Shown here in pieces: positions 38,726 through 50,870 of a DNA stretch of 64,000 nucleotides. The stretch lies in NCBI GenBank assembly GCA_018350325.1, contig JAEVLN010000063.1:47564-111563 (forward strand), written 5' to 3'. How positions within the stretch are numbered: the stretch's first letter is position 1; the number at the start of each line of letters is the position of its first letter. The stretch comes from Globodera rostochiensis. Taxonomy: Eukaryota; Nematoda; Chromadorea; Rhabditida; Heteroderidae. Made by a program: the position numbers and the translations under genes. The notes below the pieces were generated by a model. The model made no database searches. It had not been told where the DNA came from and worked only from the letters and a program-made list of their open reading frames with translations.

Positions 38726-41234
38726 ATGATTGCAACCAAATTTTCTGATCGAATCAAAACTTTAAAACCGCTTTTGGTGATTTGTGGGTGCACTGGCAGT
38801 GGAAAAAGTGATCTCGGCATCGAACTGGCAAAATATTTTAATGGGGAAGTAATAAATGCAGACTCCATGCAAATTTACAAAGGTTGGTACATTCAGAATC
38901 ATTTAAGGTTATGAATATGGCTGGGATTTTAGGTTTATACACTTATTATTTCTTAAATCCTTGATTTCTTCCTAAGGGTTATTTGGTATTGTTGTTGTAA
39001 TGAAATGTTTCCTATTTAAGTGAAATTTAATTGTATTTAAGGTCTTGACATAGCGACGAACAAAGTGACAGAAGAAGAGAAGCAAGGTGTCCCTCATCAT
39101 TTGATGAGCTTTTGTGACCCTTGTGAGTCCAATTACAATGTGCACCAGTACCGCGACGCTGTTTTGCCACTGATACAAAACATATGGCAGAATGGCAAAT
39201 TACCAATTATTGGTTTGTAAAAGAGGTTAACTTCGCTTTCTAAGGGTGGAAAACTTTAGTTGGCGGCACTGGTTATTACATGGAAGCTGTGATTTATTAT
39301 AACAATCTGATTTCAACAAACTTCGAAAAATCAGGCACTTTGATAAATTTAAATTCAGGGTCGAGATCAGGCACTTATTTAGGGGGGGGGGGGGGTACGA
39401 GGGGTCACGTACCCCCCCCCCCCCCCCCCTCCCCCCCACCCCCCCCCCCCCAAAGAGAAATTTTTAGGAAAAAAAAACCATAGGGGGGACCCTTTTGATT
39501 TACAAAATTCGTTTTGGACCAACTTTCTTAACAAATTGAGCCAAAAATCCCAAAATTTTTCTCGGCGGCGCCTGTCGGCACCGCCGACCTTCCCAAAACC
39601 CAAAAATTGTAAAAATTCTGACAAATTTCTTTACAAATGCGTTAAAATCCATGAATTTTTCCCGACGGCGCCTATCGGCACCGTCGGACCATTCCCATTT
39701 TTTAAAGCTTCAAAAAAATGCCGTAAATTTTGGTTGCCAATCCCTTAACAAAATTGGGTCAAAAATTCAAAATTTTCTCGGCGGCGCCTATCGGCACCGC
39801 CGACCCCCCCCCCCAGAAGTAAAGCAGAATTCTCAAAAAGAAAATGCATTTTTGGGAATTACTTAAATGCAATAAAAAGGGGAAAATACACCCCCTAAAA
39901 ACAAATTTTCGGAAAAAATTGCTTAAGAAAAATGCAATAAAACCCAAAAATACACCCCCTAAAAATCGACTTTTTTTCGGTACCCCCTCCAAAGCAAAAT
40001 CCTAAATACGTGTCTGGTCGAGATCAGTCTAACAATAAGATCGGCTTTCAGAGTCTATCATTTAAAACTTCAGTCCGCTAAAACGGACATATTTGCTAAC
40101 ATTTAGAAATACTAAAACAAGAGCTTCTTCAAAAGTTTCCGACCTGTGATTTGTTACATGACGAACTTAAACGGATTGATCCAATATCAGCAGCGGAGTT
40201 ACACAAAAATTCAAGGTCTAAAGTGCTGAGGGCTTTGGAGATATTTTACTCGACTGGTGTGAGAAAAAGTGAGCATCAGAAAAGTCAGCGAGAAGGCCAA
40301 TGTAAGTAAACCCGTGGTCCGAAAAGCAGTGAGACAATAAAATGCATTATTTACAAAAAATATTGCTTTATTATTTTAAAAATGGGCCTTTGAATATGGT
40401 ACAATTTGCTTTTAAGCGGTGCATTTCCACTTTGGAGATCGACTCCGTTTCAAAAACACTTTGTTGATCACATTGGATGCCGACAAAAAAGTGTTGGATG
40501 AGCGCGTAAATAAGCGAGTTGATGTCATGCTGAAACGGGGCTTAATTGAAGAGCTCGAGTCGTTTTATGCACAAGTAAAGTGCGCAAATTAAGCGCCAAC
40601 ATTTTTGAACATAGTCAAGTCAATCCCTTAGTAATTAATTACCTTTTTTTCGCCTTTCAGTATCGAGAACACTTCAATGCATTCGGGATCTTTCAGTGCA
40701 TTGGGTTGAAGGAATTTATCCCATATTTGCAACTTTCTGAAGCAGAACGCAATTCCGAATCTGGTCAAAAACTACTTAACCAATGTGGGGAGCTCGTCAA
40801 ACTGCACACGCGTCAATACGCAAGGAACCAAAGAAAATGGTTTTACAACAGAATTCATTTGCGGGCACAATACAGAGAGGTTTGTTTGGAATAGGAAATT
40901 CAATTTTGCTGACTCGCAAATTCTTTTTTAGGTGCCCCATTTCATTGCTTTGAACACTTCCGTCAACTTCTGGGAGAATGTCATTCCATTTGCAACTGAA
41001 TTGACTGGTTGCTTCTTATCCGGCGACGGCATCGAAGACGTTTCCCCATCAAACCCATCCGTTTTGCTGTCATTGCCGGCGGGAAACAAAATCTTCGACC
41101 TTCCAGAATATGCTCAATCAACGGGGAAGAAATATTGCGAAACTTGTGACGTCGTTATAGAAATAGCGCAATGGGAAAGTCATTTGAGAGGGAGAAAGCA
41201 CAAAATGGCCATGTCGAACATAACTTCTGACTGA
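38726..41234 (+). CDS. gro-1: tRNA dimethylallyltransferase (MiaA/TRIT1/GRO-1) with C-terminal zinc finger
   Basis: Adds an isopentenyl group to A37 of tRNAs reading UNN codons, in cytosol and mitochondria. Exons: 38726-38882, 39042-39212, 39260-about 39350, 40107-40301, 40417-40574, 40661-40879, 40932-41234. Seen: P-loop [67 protein letters not shown] and [47 protein letters not shown]2H2 finger ([22 protein letters not shown]) closes the protein, as in animal TRIT1. The 5' splice site after exon 3 is not clear: a MITE is inserted right there, so whether this copy is fully functional is open. The first intron starts gttggt. Confidence 0.9.
39368..40016. mobile_element. hAT-like MITE inserted in the TRIT1 gene
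   Basis: A 649-bp element with ends 'caggcacttatttagg' and 'cctaaatacgtgtctg' (inverted), flanked by the perfect 8-mer 'gtcgagat' (39360-39367 and 40017-40024). The interior has long G/C runs and three copies of a 25-bp GC hairpin ('ggcggcgcctgtcggcaccg' type at 39561, 39661 and 39778). The same hairpin occurs in the MITE at 10925-11324, so the two elements are related. Confidence 0.88.
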
Positions 41235-41415
41235 CTGCAGCTGCCACATTATTTCAATAAAAGAGCAAACGCAAATAAATTTCATTTAAAAAATTTTTGT
41301 TTTGTTTTTAATGGATCGATGAATTTTTGCATTTCCTTCGTATGTATTATTACATTATTTTAATAAAGTTATTCAGGTCTCATAACAATTGGGTTTTATT
41401 TTCAGCCAATTTAAT

Positions 41416-42640
41416 ATGTCAAATTTGGACGAATTTTTTGAAATCGGAATCAGAGAACGATTCAAACTTTGCAAAAGCAAAAACTATAATTGGCGTTCAA
41501 AAATTATCGACCCTCACCAAAACAGTCCGTCGTGTTCAGTCCAAACAATTTCTGCTTGGGCACGTTTGTCGACGGTTGCTGAAACATTCTCTGACGGAAG
41601 TGCAAAAGTCGGCGGGCTAAGGTAGGCTAAACAAATGCCTTTTTCTGTCGTTGAGAATGAATTTGGGGGTGTTGAAGTTTGTTGGATGGTTAGATCAGAG
41701 AATTCTGATTGATTTTGGCTGTTTCAGGCCCATCCGTGAATGGATGGTCTCCACTTTGTCCGACCGTCCGCCCGGCCTTTTCATCCTTTTCGGTGTCTTT
41801 TCTGTTTCTGAACAGCTCCACTGGGTCGGGAGGTGTCTTTTTGAGTATGCCGAGCCGCCGAACGTCACCAATTTGTCGTCCATCGGCACTTACACCGGCA
41901 GCGATGTGTTCAGAGCGTGCGGAGCCGATAAATTGCGCTGGGCGACGTTGGGGAACGATTATAATTGGACCAGCAAAGAATATTCGACGAAAGTGCGGCC
42001 GCTTCCGATGGAATTGAGGCGAATTTCCCAACTGATAACCGACGGTGTGTTTTGTGATGCCCCCCTCTGACGAAAAACTGCCAAAGTTCAGCGCTCGGCT
42101 TGGGCCCGTTCGTGCCGGACGCTGCCATTGTCAATTACTACCCAAAAGGCGCCACCCTTTCGCCTCACGTGGATAGGTCCTAAGTACATGGAAACCCATT
42201 AATTTATGAGCAATAATTCTGGTGTTTCCAAGAAGTTCAAGAGGGTTGATAGAACTGACTTAGCCCGACAGTTTGAAGTTTGTTTCAGGTCGGAACGCGA
42301 CCTCAGCCGTCCGCTTCTGTCCTTTTCCTTCGGTCAGTCGGCGGTTTATTTGAGCGGAGGCCTTTCGCTGGACGGCCCTGTCGATGCGTTGCTCCTTCGC
42401 TCTGGCGATGTTTTGGTGATGAGCGGGCAACAGCGCCTCGTCTACCACGCGGTGCCGAAGATTCTCAGCGGCGAGACTTCGTTTGACAATGTCGGCGATG
42501 TATCGCTGGAGGGGGCGGAGACGGACGAAGTCGTCCAATATGCAAATCGATGTCGCGTGAACGTAACGGTGCGCCAAGTGAATGCCGAAAACTTGGAGAA
42601 AGAAGGCGCTTTGATGGGTGAAAAGGACACACAAAAGTGA
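41416..42640 (+). CDS. alkb-1: ALKBH1-like Fe(II)/2-oxoglutarate dioxygenase
   Basis: An AlkB-family nucleic-acid demethylase; animal ALKBH1 acts on tRNA m1A/m5C, and DNA 6mA has been reported as a substrate. Exons 41416-41621, 41728-42044, 42092-42176 and 42289-42640 are in frame. Seen: LRWATLGNDYNWTSKEYS (human RWVTLGYHYNWDSKKYS), AAIVNYYPKGATLSPHVDRS with the first iron His and Asp, PLLSFSFGQSAVYL, SGDVLVMSGQQRLVYHAVP with the second iron His, and RVNVTVRQV with the Arg that binds 2-oxoglutarate. The ATG lies 10 bp behind 'ttttattttcag', a likely trans-splice acceptor, and 182 bp after the TRIT1 stop. Confidence 0.93.
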
Positions 42641-43804
42641 ACGAACAAGGTCCGGGTTGAACAGCTCTTGACCCTGCAAAAAATTCGGCTCTGATCCGGT
42701 CTCTCTGTCCGCATCGTGACGATTTTTAACCTCCCATTCACTCACATGGATTGTTCCGTCTCCACGAAACTCTCCTCCATTTCATTGAAAGATCCCTCCC
42801 CTCCCCCCCCCTCCCCCTCTTGCCCCTCTTGCCCTTGCCACCTCCTCACCGTCCTTCACGTTATTCAATTCAATTCCCACGTGTTGTTTGTGTTATTTAC
42901 TGCCCTCACTCATTCTTTTTAGCCCAATCGCCCACGTGCTGTGAAGTTTGTTGGCCCCATTAGTCGGGCTTTACCTTGGATAAAAAGAGAGTAAAACCCC
43001 TCCCTCAAACTTTGTTAGCTGCACAAATCAACACGAGGGATTAATGCGATCGTATGAACTTTTGGCATTGTTTTAGCGGTGGGGCTGTTTTTTCAACCCA
43101 TTATTATTGCATCAGCTTAACCCAACCAACCAATGATTAGTCAGTCGTTTTCGTCACGTTCTTTCGCCTTCCTCCGCAGTCACATTCCCCCCCCCCCCTA
43201 AATATGTCATTTAATTGAAAGGGAAGGAGGAGGAGGAGGTTCTTGAACGTACTGGCAAATATGGGGCGATGGAATTTGAAGAAACATTGCAGCAGGAGCC
43301 GATCCCCCCCCCCCCCCCCCCTCCAAATTCAATTTGCCCTTCCATTCATTCCCACAGGTATTATCAATCTTATTGCCCCTCTAGACACTGATTGTTACAT
43401 CATCCTTTCTCAATATCAATGGGGCGAATAGAGAAACGGGGGGGGGGGGGGGGGGGGAGGAAAACTTCTCAATTTGTGATGGGAGGTCTTTATTAGGCGC
43501 GGTGACCGATTCCGATACATATCAACCAAATAATAATCAACCAACCCTTTTGCCCTCCCCCCCCCCCTTTCCTTTCCTCATTTATTATTTAAAAGTCATT
43601 TGCCTGCCAGTGTTTTTCCTCACCTGCAGCAGCAGATCATTATCGGGGGGTGGTCGTAATTAAGGCTGATAGATCGGTAAGGTCTGTTAGGGTTCGTTTG
43701 GTCTCACCGACGACCCTCCGGGGTGAAATGCCATCATGGAATTGACTTGTCCATAACGAAGAAATGCTAATATGAAATCTGTTAAAGGAAGAAGGAAGGC
43801 AATA
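42641..43804. other. Intergenic, C/G-tract rich
   Basis: No gene supported. Contains a C/T-rich block (42789-42845), C runs at 43187 and 43303 and a G run of about 19 nt at 43438. The end is the probable promoter of AASS. Confidence 0.4.
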
Positions 43805-46800
43805 ATGGCATTTGCACGCCTTTCCTTCCTCCTCCGTGTTCGTCCTTCCACTTCTTCGCCATCGTCGTCGTCGTCCTCAACATTTTCCCCCATTTCATCG
43901 CTCTTCAGCCTCCCCTACCATTCCACGGCATCTTCAATTTCCTACACAAGTCGGGGGGTGCCAACCATTGGCATCCGACGCGAAACAATCAACGCGTGGG
44001 AGGTACGCGCAACTCTCAACCGATTTCCTCCCCCGGATGTGGAAGGCACTTTAAACACTTAAATAGCCATTTTATGAATCGACAAAACGGTATTTGAGCT
44101 TCGGATTCTGATCAAATCGCTTTTGATGACCCGACTGATCTGATCAGATCAGCTTTGGTCCCCCCCCCCCTCTCTCTAACAAATAAGCCAATTCTCATCC
44201 CTTCCAGAGAAGGGCCCCTCTGTCGCCCAACCACGTGAAGGTGCTGACCCGGAAGGGCGTGCGCGTAATATTTTTGTTCTTTAATGCCACAAAATGATGC
44301 CGGCATATTGAACATGTTTAAAGGTGCTCATCCAGCCCTCAAACAGAAGGGCCTTTCCCATCCAGGATTACATCGGTGCCGGGTTCGTTCGTCCCTTTGC
44401 CAACGTAACGTTCGTTTGCCCTCTCCAGAGCGACTGTCCAGGAGGACCTTTCTTCGGCGCAGTTAATCCTTTCCGTGAAGCAAGTGCCGGCCGAGGATTT
44501 GATCCCCAACAAGACTTATGCCTTCTTCTCCCACACCATAAAAGCACAGCCGGACAACATGGAGATGTACAAATAACATACATACCAATTAGAGTTTGTT
44601 GGACATTTCCTTTTAGGTTGGACACCATTCTTCATAGGGTTGGTTGGTCACTTATTTGTTAGTGACGATGCTTTGCACAGCGCGAAGAGAGAGACATTTG
44701 ATTTGTTCAGAAGATCAGACTGATCGATTTCGAGAAAATCACAGACGACGAGGGCACTCGCATCGTCATGTTTGGAAAGTGGTAAAAATGGACGGGGATG
44801 AAATGCTGCCACTCTGTGCTTCTTTAGGGCCGGATACACCGGATTCATCGACGTTTTGCACGGGTTGGGTCTCCGCCTGCTCGCGCTTGGCCATCACACG
44901 CCGTTCATTCACATTGCCCTTGCACACAATTACAGTGACAGGTCGCTCAACAGCCACAGTACCCCTTGAAGCTGCTCTCTTTCAGCCACATGGCCATTAA
45001 CGCGGTCCGCGACTGCGGCTATGAGATCGCACTGAATCGAATGCCACGTTCAATTGGACCACTCATTTTTGGTCTGAACTTTGGGGGGAGGCAATGATCG
45101 GAGATCAAAGATTGGTGCGCGAATGTAATGCAATTGATAGTTTAGTGTTCACGGGCACCGGAAACGTGTCGGGAGGCGCAGTGGAACTGTTCCGTCACTT
45201 GCCCCACGAATTCATCGACGCCTCCACGCTGCCTCGAGTGGCCAAGAAAGGCCGTAAGTGTGACAGAAGCGATTGGACCCATTTAATCGCTTTTGATCAG
45301 AACTAAACAAAGTCTACGGTTGTGTGGTCTCACGTGCGGATCACATAATCCGAAAGGGTGGCGGCGTCTACGGTCGGGACGAATTCGAGGCGCAGCCGGA
45401 GAAATACGTGTCGCGGTTCGCGAGTGAGGTGGGCGAGCAGAAGCAATCCGGAAGCGTTTACGTCTCGGACATAAAGCATTTCCCGCCGACAGATTGCCCC
45501 TTATGCCACGGTGATTCTCAACTGCGTCTTCTGGGGCGTGAACACCCCAAGGCAATTCCTTTGTCCCCGAGGGCGTCGTTAATGCCATTCCTTCGTTCGA
45601 ACAGATTGCTCACTATCCCCGACGCAAAATACCTTTTGACCCCAACCGTGAACAAAAGTCTGGAGGTTCGGGTTATTTTATGATGCCAATGCCAACCTTT
45701 TCCTCAGGTTCCCGGATGCCCGTCTTTGCCCCACCGATTGGTATTTATTTGTCTGTCCATGTTTTTTAATACCATTTTGTGTCCTTTTTCTGATGGCCAT
45801 TTGTGACATTTCCGCGGATCCGGGCGGTTCCATTGAGTTCATGACGGAGTGCACCACCATCGACAAACCATTCGTCATCTACGAAGCGGACACAAACAAA
45901 TGCCATGAGAAGTGAGTGCCGTAAACAAATTCCATTGATTTAAGAAACGCTTGGCTAGCCAATGAAAAATGGAAATTCAAGTGGACATTCAGTTTCGACA
46001 CCCCTTCTGGCTGTTTGATCTGTTCCGTGGACAATATGCCAGCCCAACTTCCCGTCGAGGCCACCGAGCAGTTCGGCTCATTGCTCCTTCCCTACATGAT
46101 GGATTTGGTTACTCTTCAACGAGTTAAAAACTCCACGGCCTTTCTTTCAGCTAAACTGCAACACTGATCAGCCGTTCGCTTCGCTGCAGTGCCGGGACGA
46201 GATCAAAAGGGCGATTATTACTTCCGATGGCCAATTGACCCCGGGGTACAAATACATCGACGAGTTGAGACTGGAACAACGGTGAGGGGAGATAAGGCGG
46301 GCGGGGGGGGGGGAGTACAAACATTGCGTGTGGGCTGATTGATGAAAGAGTTTTTGTGCACTCCTTCGGGCGATAAGTGCGGCAACAAAATGTTAATAGT
46401 CTTAAATTAATAATAATCGATCATTTAACCCCTTCTTCAGTCGTTCCGCGCACAAATCTCGCGTGATGGCGGCAAGTTCAAAGCGCGTGTTGCTTCTTGG
46501 CGCCGGAATGGTTTCTTTCCTTTCTTTACCTAATTATGCTCAATTAGAGACTGAAACAAAAGACTAATAAATGGCTAAACTATTTAATTCCTTTCCCAAA
46601 GGTGTCCGACCCCCTCGCCAAATATTTTGCCGTTCAATCGAACGTCCAACTGACTGTGGCCAGCGACTCTTCAAAGGACGGTCAGCGGTTGGCATCGCTC
46701 GGCACTAATATTGACTCGGTGGTGGTGGACGTGAACAAAGAGCCGGAGGTGATCAACTCGCTCATATCGTTCGTTGGCGCCGTTGGCGGTGGTCCCGCAA

Positions 46801-49800
46801 AATGCCACCAAAAATTCAGCGACCACGAGCTGTGCATTTCGCTGTTACCCTTTCCGTTTCACCCGCAAATTGTGCGAATGTGCATTCGCAACCACACAAA
46901 CATGGTCACAAGCAGCTACATCACGCCAGAACTGCAGGCACTGAATGACGAGTGAGTTGGCAGTTCTTCCTTTGATGATGAGGGGATAAGCTTAAACTTC
47001 TCGGGGATTTGGGATAAGCTTAAACTTCTCGGGGTTTTGGGATAAGTTTAAACTTCTCGGGGCTTTGGGATAAGCTTAAACTTCTCGGGGGTTTGGGATA
47101 AGCTTCAACTTCTCGGGGGTTTTGGGATAAGTTTAAACTTCTCGGGGATTTGGGATAAGCTTAAACTTCTCGGGGATTTGGGATAAGCTTAAACTTCTCG
47201 GGGATTTGGGATAAACTTAAACTTCTCGGGGGTTTTGGGATAAGCTTAAACTTCTCGGGGATTTGGGATAAGCTTAAACTTCTCGGGGTTTTGGGATAAG
47301 TTTAAACTTCTCGGGGCTTTGGGATAAGCTTAAACTTCTCGGGGGTTTGGGATAAGCTTCAACTTCTCGGGGGTTTTGGGATAAGTTTAAACTTCTCGGG
47401 GATTTGGGATAAGCTTAAACTTCTCGGGGATTTGGGATAAGCTTAAACTTCTCGGGGATTTGGGATAAACTTAAACTTCTCGGGGGTTTTGGGATAAGCT
47501 TAAACTTCTCGGGGGTTTTGGGATAAGTTTAAACTTCTCGGGGCTTTGGGATAAGCTTAAACTTCTCGGGGATTTGAGATAAGCTTAAACTTCTCGGGGA
47601 TTTGAGATAAGCTTAAACTTCTCGGGGATTTGAGATAAGCTTAAACTTCTCGGGGATTTGAGATAAGCTTAAACTTCTCGGGGGTTTTGGGATAAGTTTA
47701 AACTTCTCGGGGCTTTGGGATAAGCTTAAACTTCTCGGGGATTTGGGATAAGCTTAAACTTCTCGGGGATTTGGGATAAGCTTAAACTTCTCGGGGGTTT
47801 TGGGATAAGCTTAAACTTCTCGGGGGTTTTGGGATAAGTTTAAACTTTTCGGGGCTTTGGGATAAGCTTAAACTTCTCGGGAGTTTGGGATAAGCTTAAA
47901 CTTCTCGGGGGTTTTGGGATAAGTTTAAACTTCTCGGGGCTTTGGGATAAGCTTAAACTTCTCGGGGATTTGGGATAAGCTTAAACTTCTCGGGGGTTTT
48001 GGGATAAGTTTAAACTTTTCGGGGCTTTGGGATAAGCTTAAACTTCTCGGGAGTTTGGGATAAGCTTAAACTTCTCGGGGGTTTTGGGATAAGCTTAAAC
48101 TTCTCGGGGGTTTTGGGATAAGTTTAAACTTTTCGGGGCTTTGGGATAAGCTTAAACTTCTCGGGAGTTTGGGATAAGCTTCAACTTCTCGGGGGTTTGA
48201 GATAAGCTTAAACTTCTCGGGGATTTGGGATAAGCTTAAACTTCTCGGGGCTTTGGGATAAGCTTAAACTTCTCGGGGATTTGGGATAAGCTTAAACTTC
48301 TCGGGGCTTTGGGATAAGCTTAAACTTCTCGGGGATTTGGGATAAGCTTAAACTTCTCTGGGCTTTGGGATAAGCTTAAACTTCTCGGGGATTCGGGATA
48401 AGCTTAAACTTCTCGGGGTTTTGGGATAAGTTTAAACTTCTCGGGGCTTTGGGATAAGCTTAAACTTCTCGGGGGTTTGAGATAAGCTTAAACTTCTCGG
48501 GGATTTGGGATAAGCTTAAACTTCTCGGGGCTTTGGGATAAGCTTAAACTTCTCGGGGATTTGGGATAAGCTTAAACTTCTCGGGGTTTTGGGATAAGTT
48601 TAAACTTCTCGGGGCTTTGGATAAGCTTAAACTTCTCGGGGGTTTGGAATAAGCTTAAACTTCTCGGGGGTTTGAGATAAGCTTAAACTTCTCGGGGATT
48701 TGAGATAAGCTTAAACTTCTCGGGGGATTTGGGATAAGCTTATACTTCTCGGGGGTTTTGGGATAAGCTTAAACTTCTCGGGGGTTTGGGATCAACTTCA
48801 ACTTTTTGGGGGTTGAGATCAGCTTTACTTCTAGGCATTTCCAACCGGGTATGATCAAGGAAACGGGAATGAAAAAGAGATCCATTTGGTAAAGCCACTC
48901 CCTTTCCCCCTTAAGGGTCGAAGCTGCCGGAATAACGGTGATGAACGAAGCGGGGCTGGACCCCGGGATTGATCATATGCTGGCGATGGTATTAGCGCAA
49001 AAGCCGTGGACGAATCCAAATAATTTTTAGGAGTGTATCGACAAGATCCACAGTTACGGTGGCAAAGTGCGTTCTTTCATCAGTTTTGCCGGGGGGTTGC
49101 CGGCCCCGGAAGTGTCTGACAATGCTTTGCGCTACAAATTTTCGTGGAGTCCGCGTGGTGTGCTGCTGGCCATAATGAACCCGGCCCGGTATTTGTTCGA
49201 CTCGCGCGCTGTGGACATTGACGGAGGAGGCGAAGTGCTGAACGACTTGTACAAAATCGACTTTATGCCGGGCTTTTCGCTGGTCGGGTACGCGAACCGC
49301 GACTCCACGAAATATGCCGACATTTACGGGGTCAGCGGAGAATGCCAAACTCTGCTGCGCGGCACACTTCGATACGAAGTCAGTCAAAGACGGGCAAATT
49401 ACGACGTGACAAAAAATGATTTTCAATCGAAAGGGCTTTGTCGAGGCAGTCAAAGCATTGAAGGCGATCGGCTACTTGTCCATGGAGAGGAAGGACTTCC
49501 TGAACCCCCTGCAGGGACCCGACATGACTTGGAAGCAGATCACTGCTTCTCTGCTTAACCAACAAGTACAGTTGGTGGACGTCTATCTTATGTTCATTGG
49601 GCTTAAGGAATGATCAGACTCACCCTGATCATCGGCTCCAATATTTGCCCCCTCCCTTGAATCCCCCCCCCCCCCCTCCTCTTAAAGTGGGGAGACGGGA
49701 GGATTCGGAAACGGCAGCATTGGGACGGGCGGAGGGTAGGAGAGACCGAGAGACCGCCCCGGGGGGGGGGGACAATTTGCCTGAGGGGAAATGTCAGTAT

Positions 49801-50690
49801 CAATCACGCCCCATTTGTATTCTAAGCCGGACATCTTTCCCGATTCGCTGATGAACATTGTGGCGGAATCGTTGGGAAAAGAGCGAACGCGGGAACTGAA
49901 GGCGTTGGACGAACTCGGATTGGTAAGAAGGCCATCCAAAACCTCCAAAACGCCGCCCATTCTCCCAATTCTACCAAATTCCCCCCCCCCCCCTTCAGTT
50001 TTCCGAGGGAATTCCGGAAAGGCAAATGACACCGATGGATACTTTGGTAAAGAATAATTCATTGGCCGCCATTTCACGCAATCTTCCGATTGACAGGTGC
50101 CCCACTTGGCCAAAGCGTTAGCATACGAACAAGGCGAACGGGACCTTGTGGTGTTAAACCACGACATTGAAGCACAACTGCCGGCGGGAACAATTGTGAG
50201 AAATGAATGAATCAATTAGTGATCGATCGTTTCGAGCTATCGTTGGTTCTAATCGTTTTGAATGGCCTAGGGGTCGGATAATTTGGAAATTAGCAAAAGA
50301 CTGACTGACACAGTCATTAAATGATTAATTATGCTACGATCGCAGGAACGCCATCGAATCAGTTTGGTCGCCTACGGGGACCAACCGCTTGACGGCTTTT
50401 CGGCCATGGCGCGTACCGTGGGGTACACAACGGCCGTCGTGTCCCATATGATCTTGGACGGTCAGTTGCTGTGCGCGGGAAATAAATGAAAAGCAAAGAA
50501 CATTTAAAGGGGAAATACAGCAGCGGGGAATGTTGAGGCCCGTCTCGAAGGCCGTGTACAGGTTAATTAGCGGGGGGGGGGGGATTTGAATTAATTAGTT
50601 AAAATGTCCAATTTAAATGATAGGCCTGCGCTACAACGACTGAAGGAGTTCGGCATCAAAGCGACAACAAAAGTGAGCGTGAAGCAATGA
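43805..50690 (+). CDS. aass-1: Alpha-aminoadipic semialdehyde synthase (LKR/SDH), mitochondrial
   Basis: A bifunctional enzyme of lysine breakdown: lysine-ketoglutarate reductase, then saccharopine dehydrogenase. ATG at 43805 ([14 protein letters not shown]) gives a mitochondrial-type presequence; an in-frame ATG lies 33 nt upstream. LKR half: [98 protein letters not shown] half: [93 protein letters not shown], end near [11 protein letters not shown]. Human AASS aligns throughout. One LKR intron (about 45548-45605) has a gc-ag border, supported by [12 protein letters not shown]. The 46952-48915 intron is a minisatellite. Not every exon border was fixed. Confidence 0.93.
46972..48835. repeat. 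Minisatellite filling an AASS intron
   Basis: About 70 copies of a 25-27 bp unit 'gggataagcttaaacttctc' plus 'ggggatt', 'ggggttt' or 'ggggcttt'. Higher-order repeats of several units are visible: the block around 46988-47215 recurs at about 47240-47480. The array runs almost the full length of the 1,964-bp intron. Confidence 0.97.
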
Positions 50691-50870
50691 AGACGGACAG
50701 GCGTTTGGGGGGGGGGGGAAGTAACTGTAACAGCTCATAAATGTCATTGCTATTAAAGCAGTCGTTTCCCGAAATGTTCGACAAAAAATACATTAATAAA
50801 CAAAATAGAAATTCATATGAATGTTTAAGCATTTGGAATTGGAATATTTATGTCATATCTGACAGATCAT

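Noticed and set aside
42716..42963. Two overlapping plus-strand open frames after ALKBH1
   Set aside because: C/T-rich low-complexity sequence in the probable 3' UTR; no homology seen.
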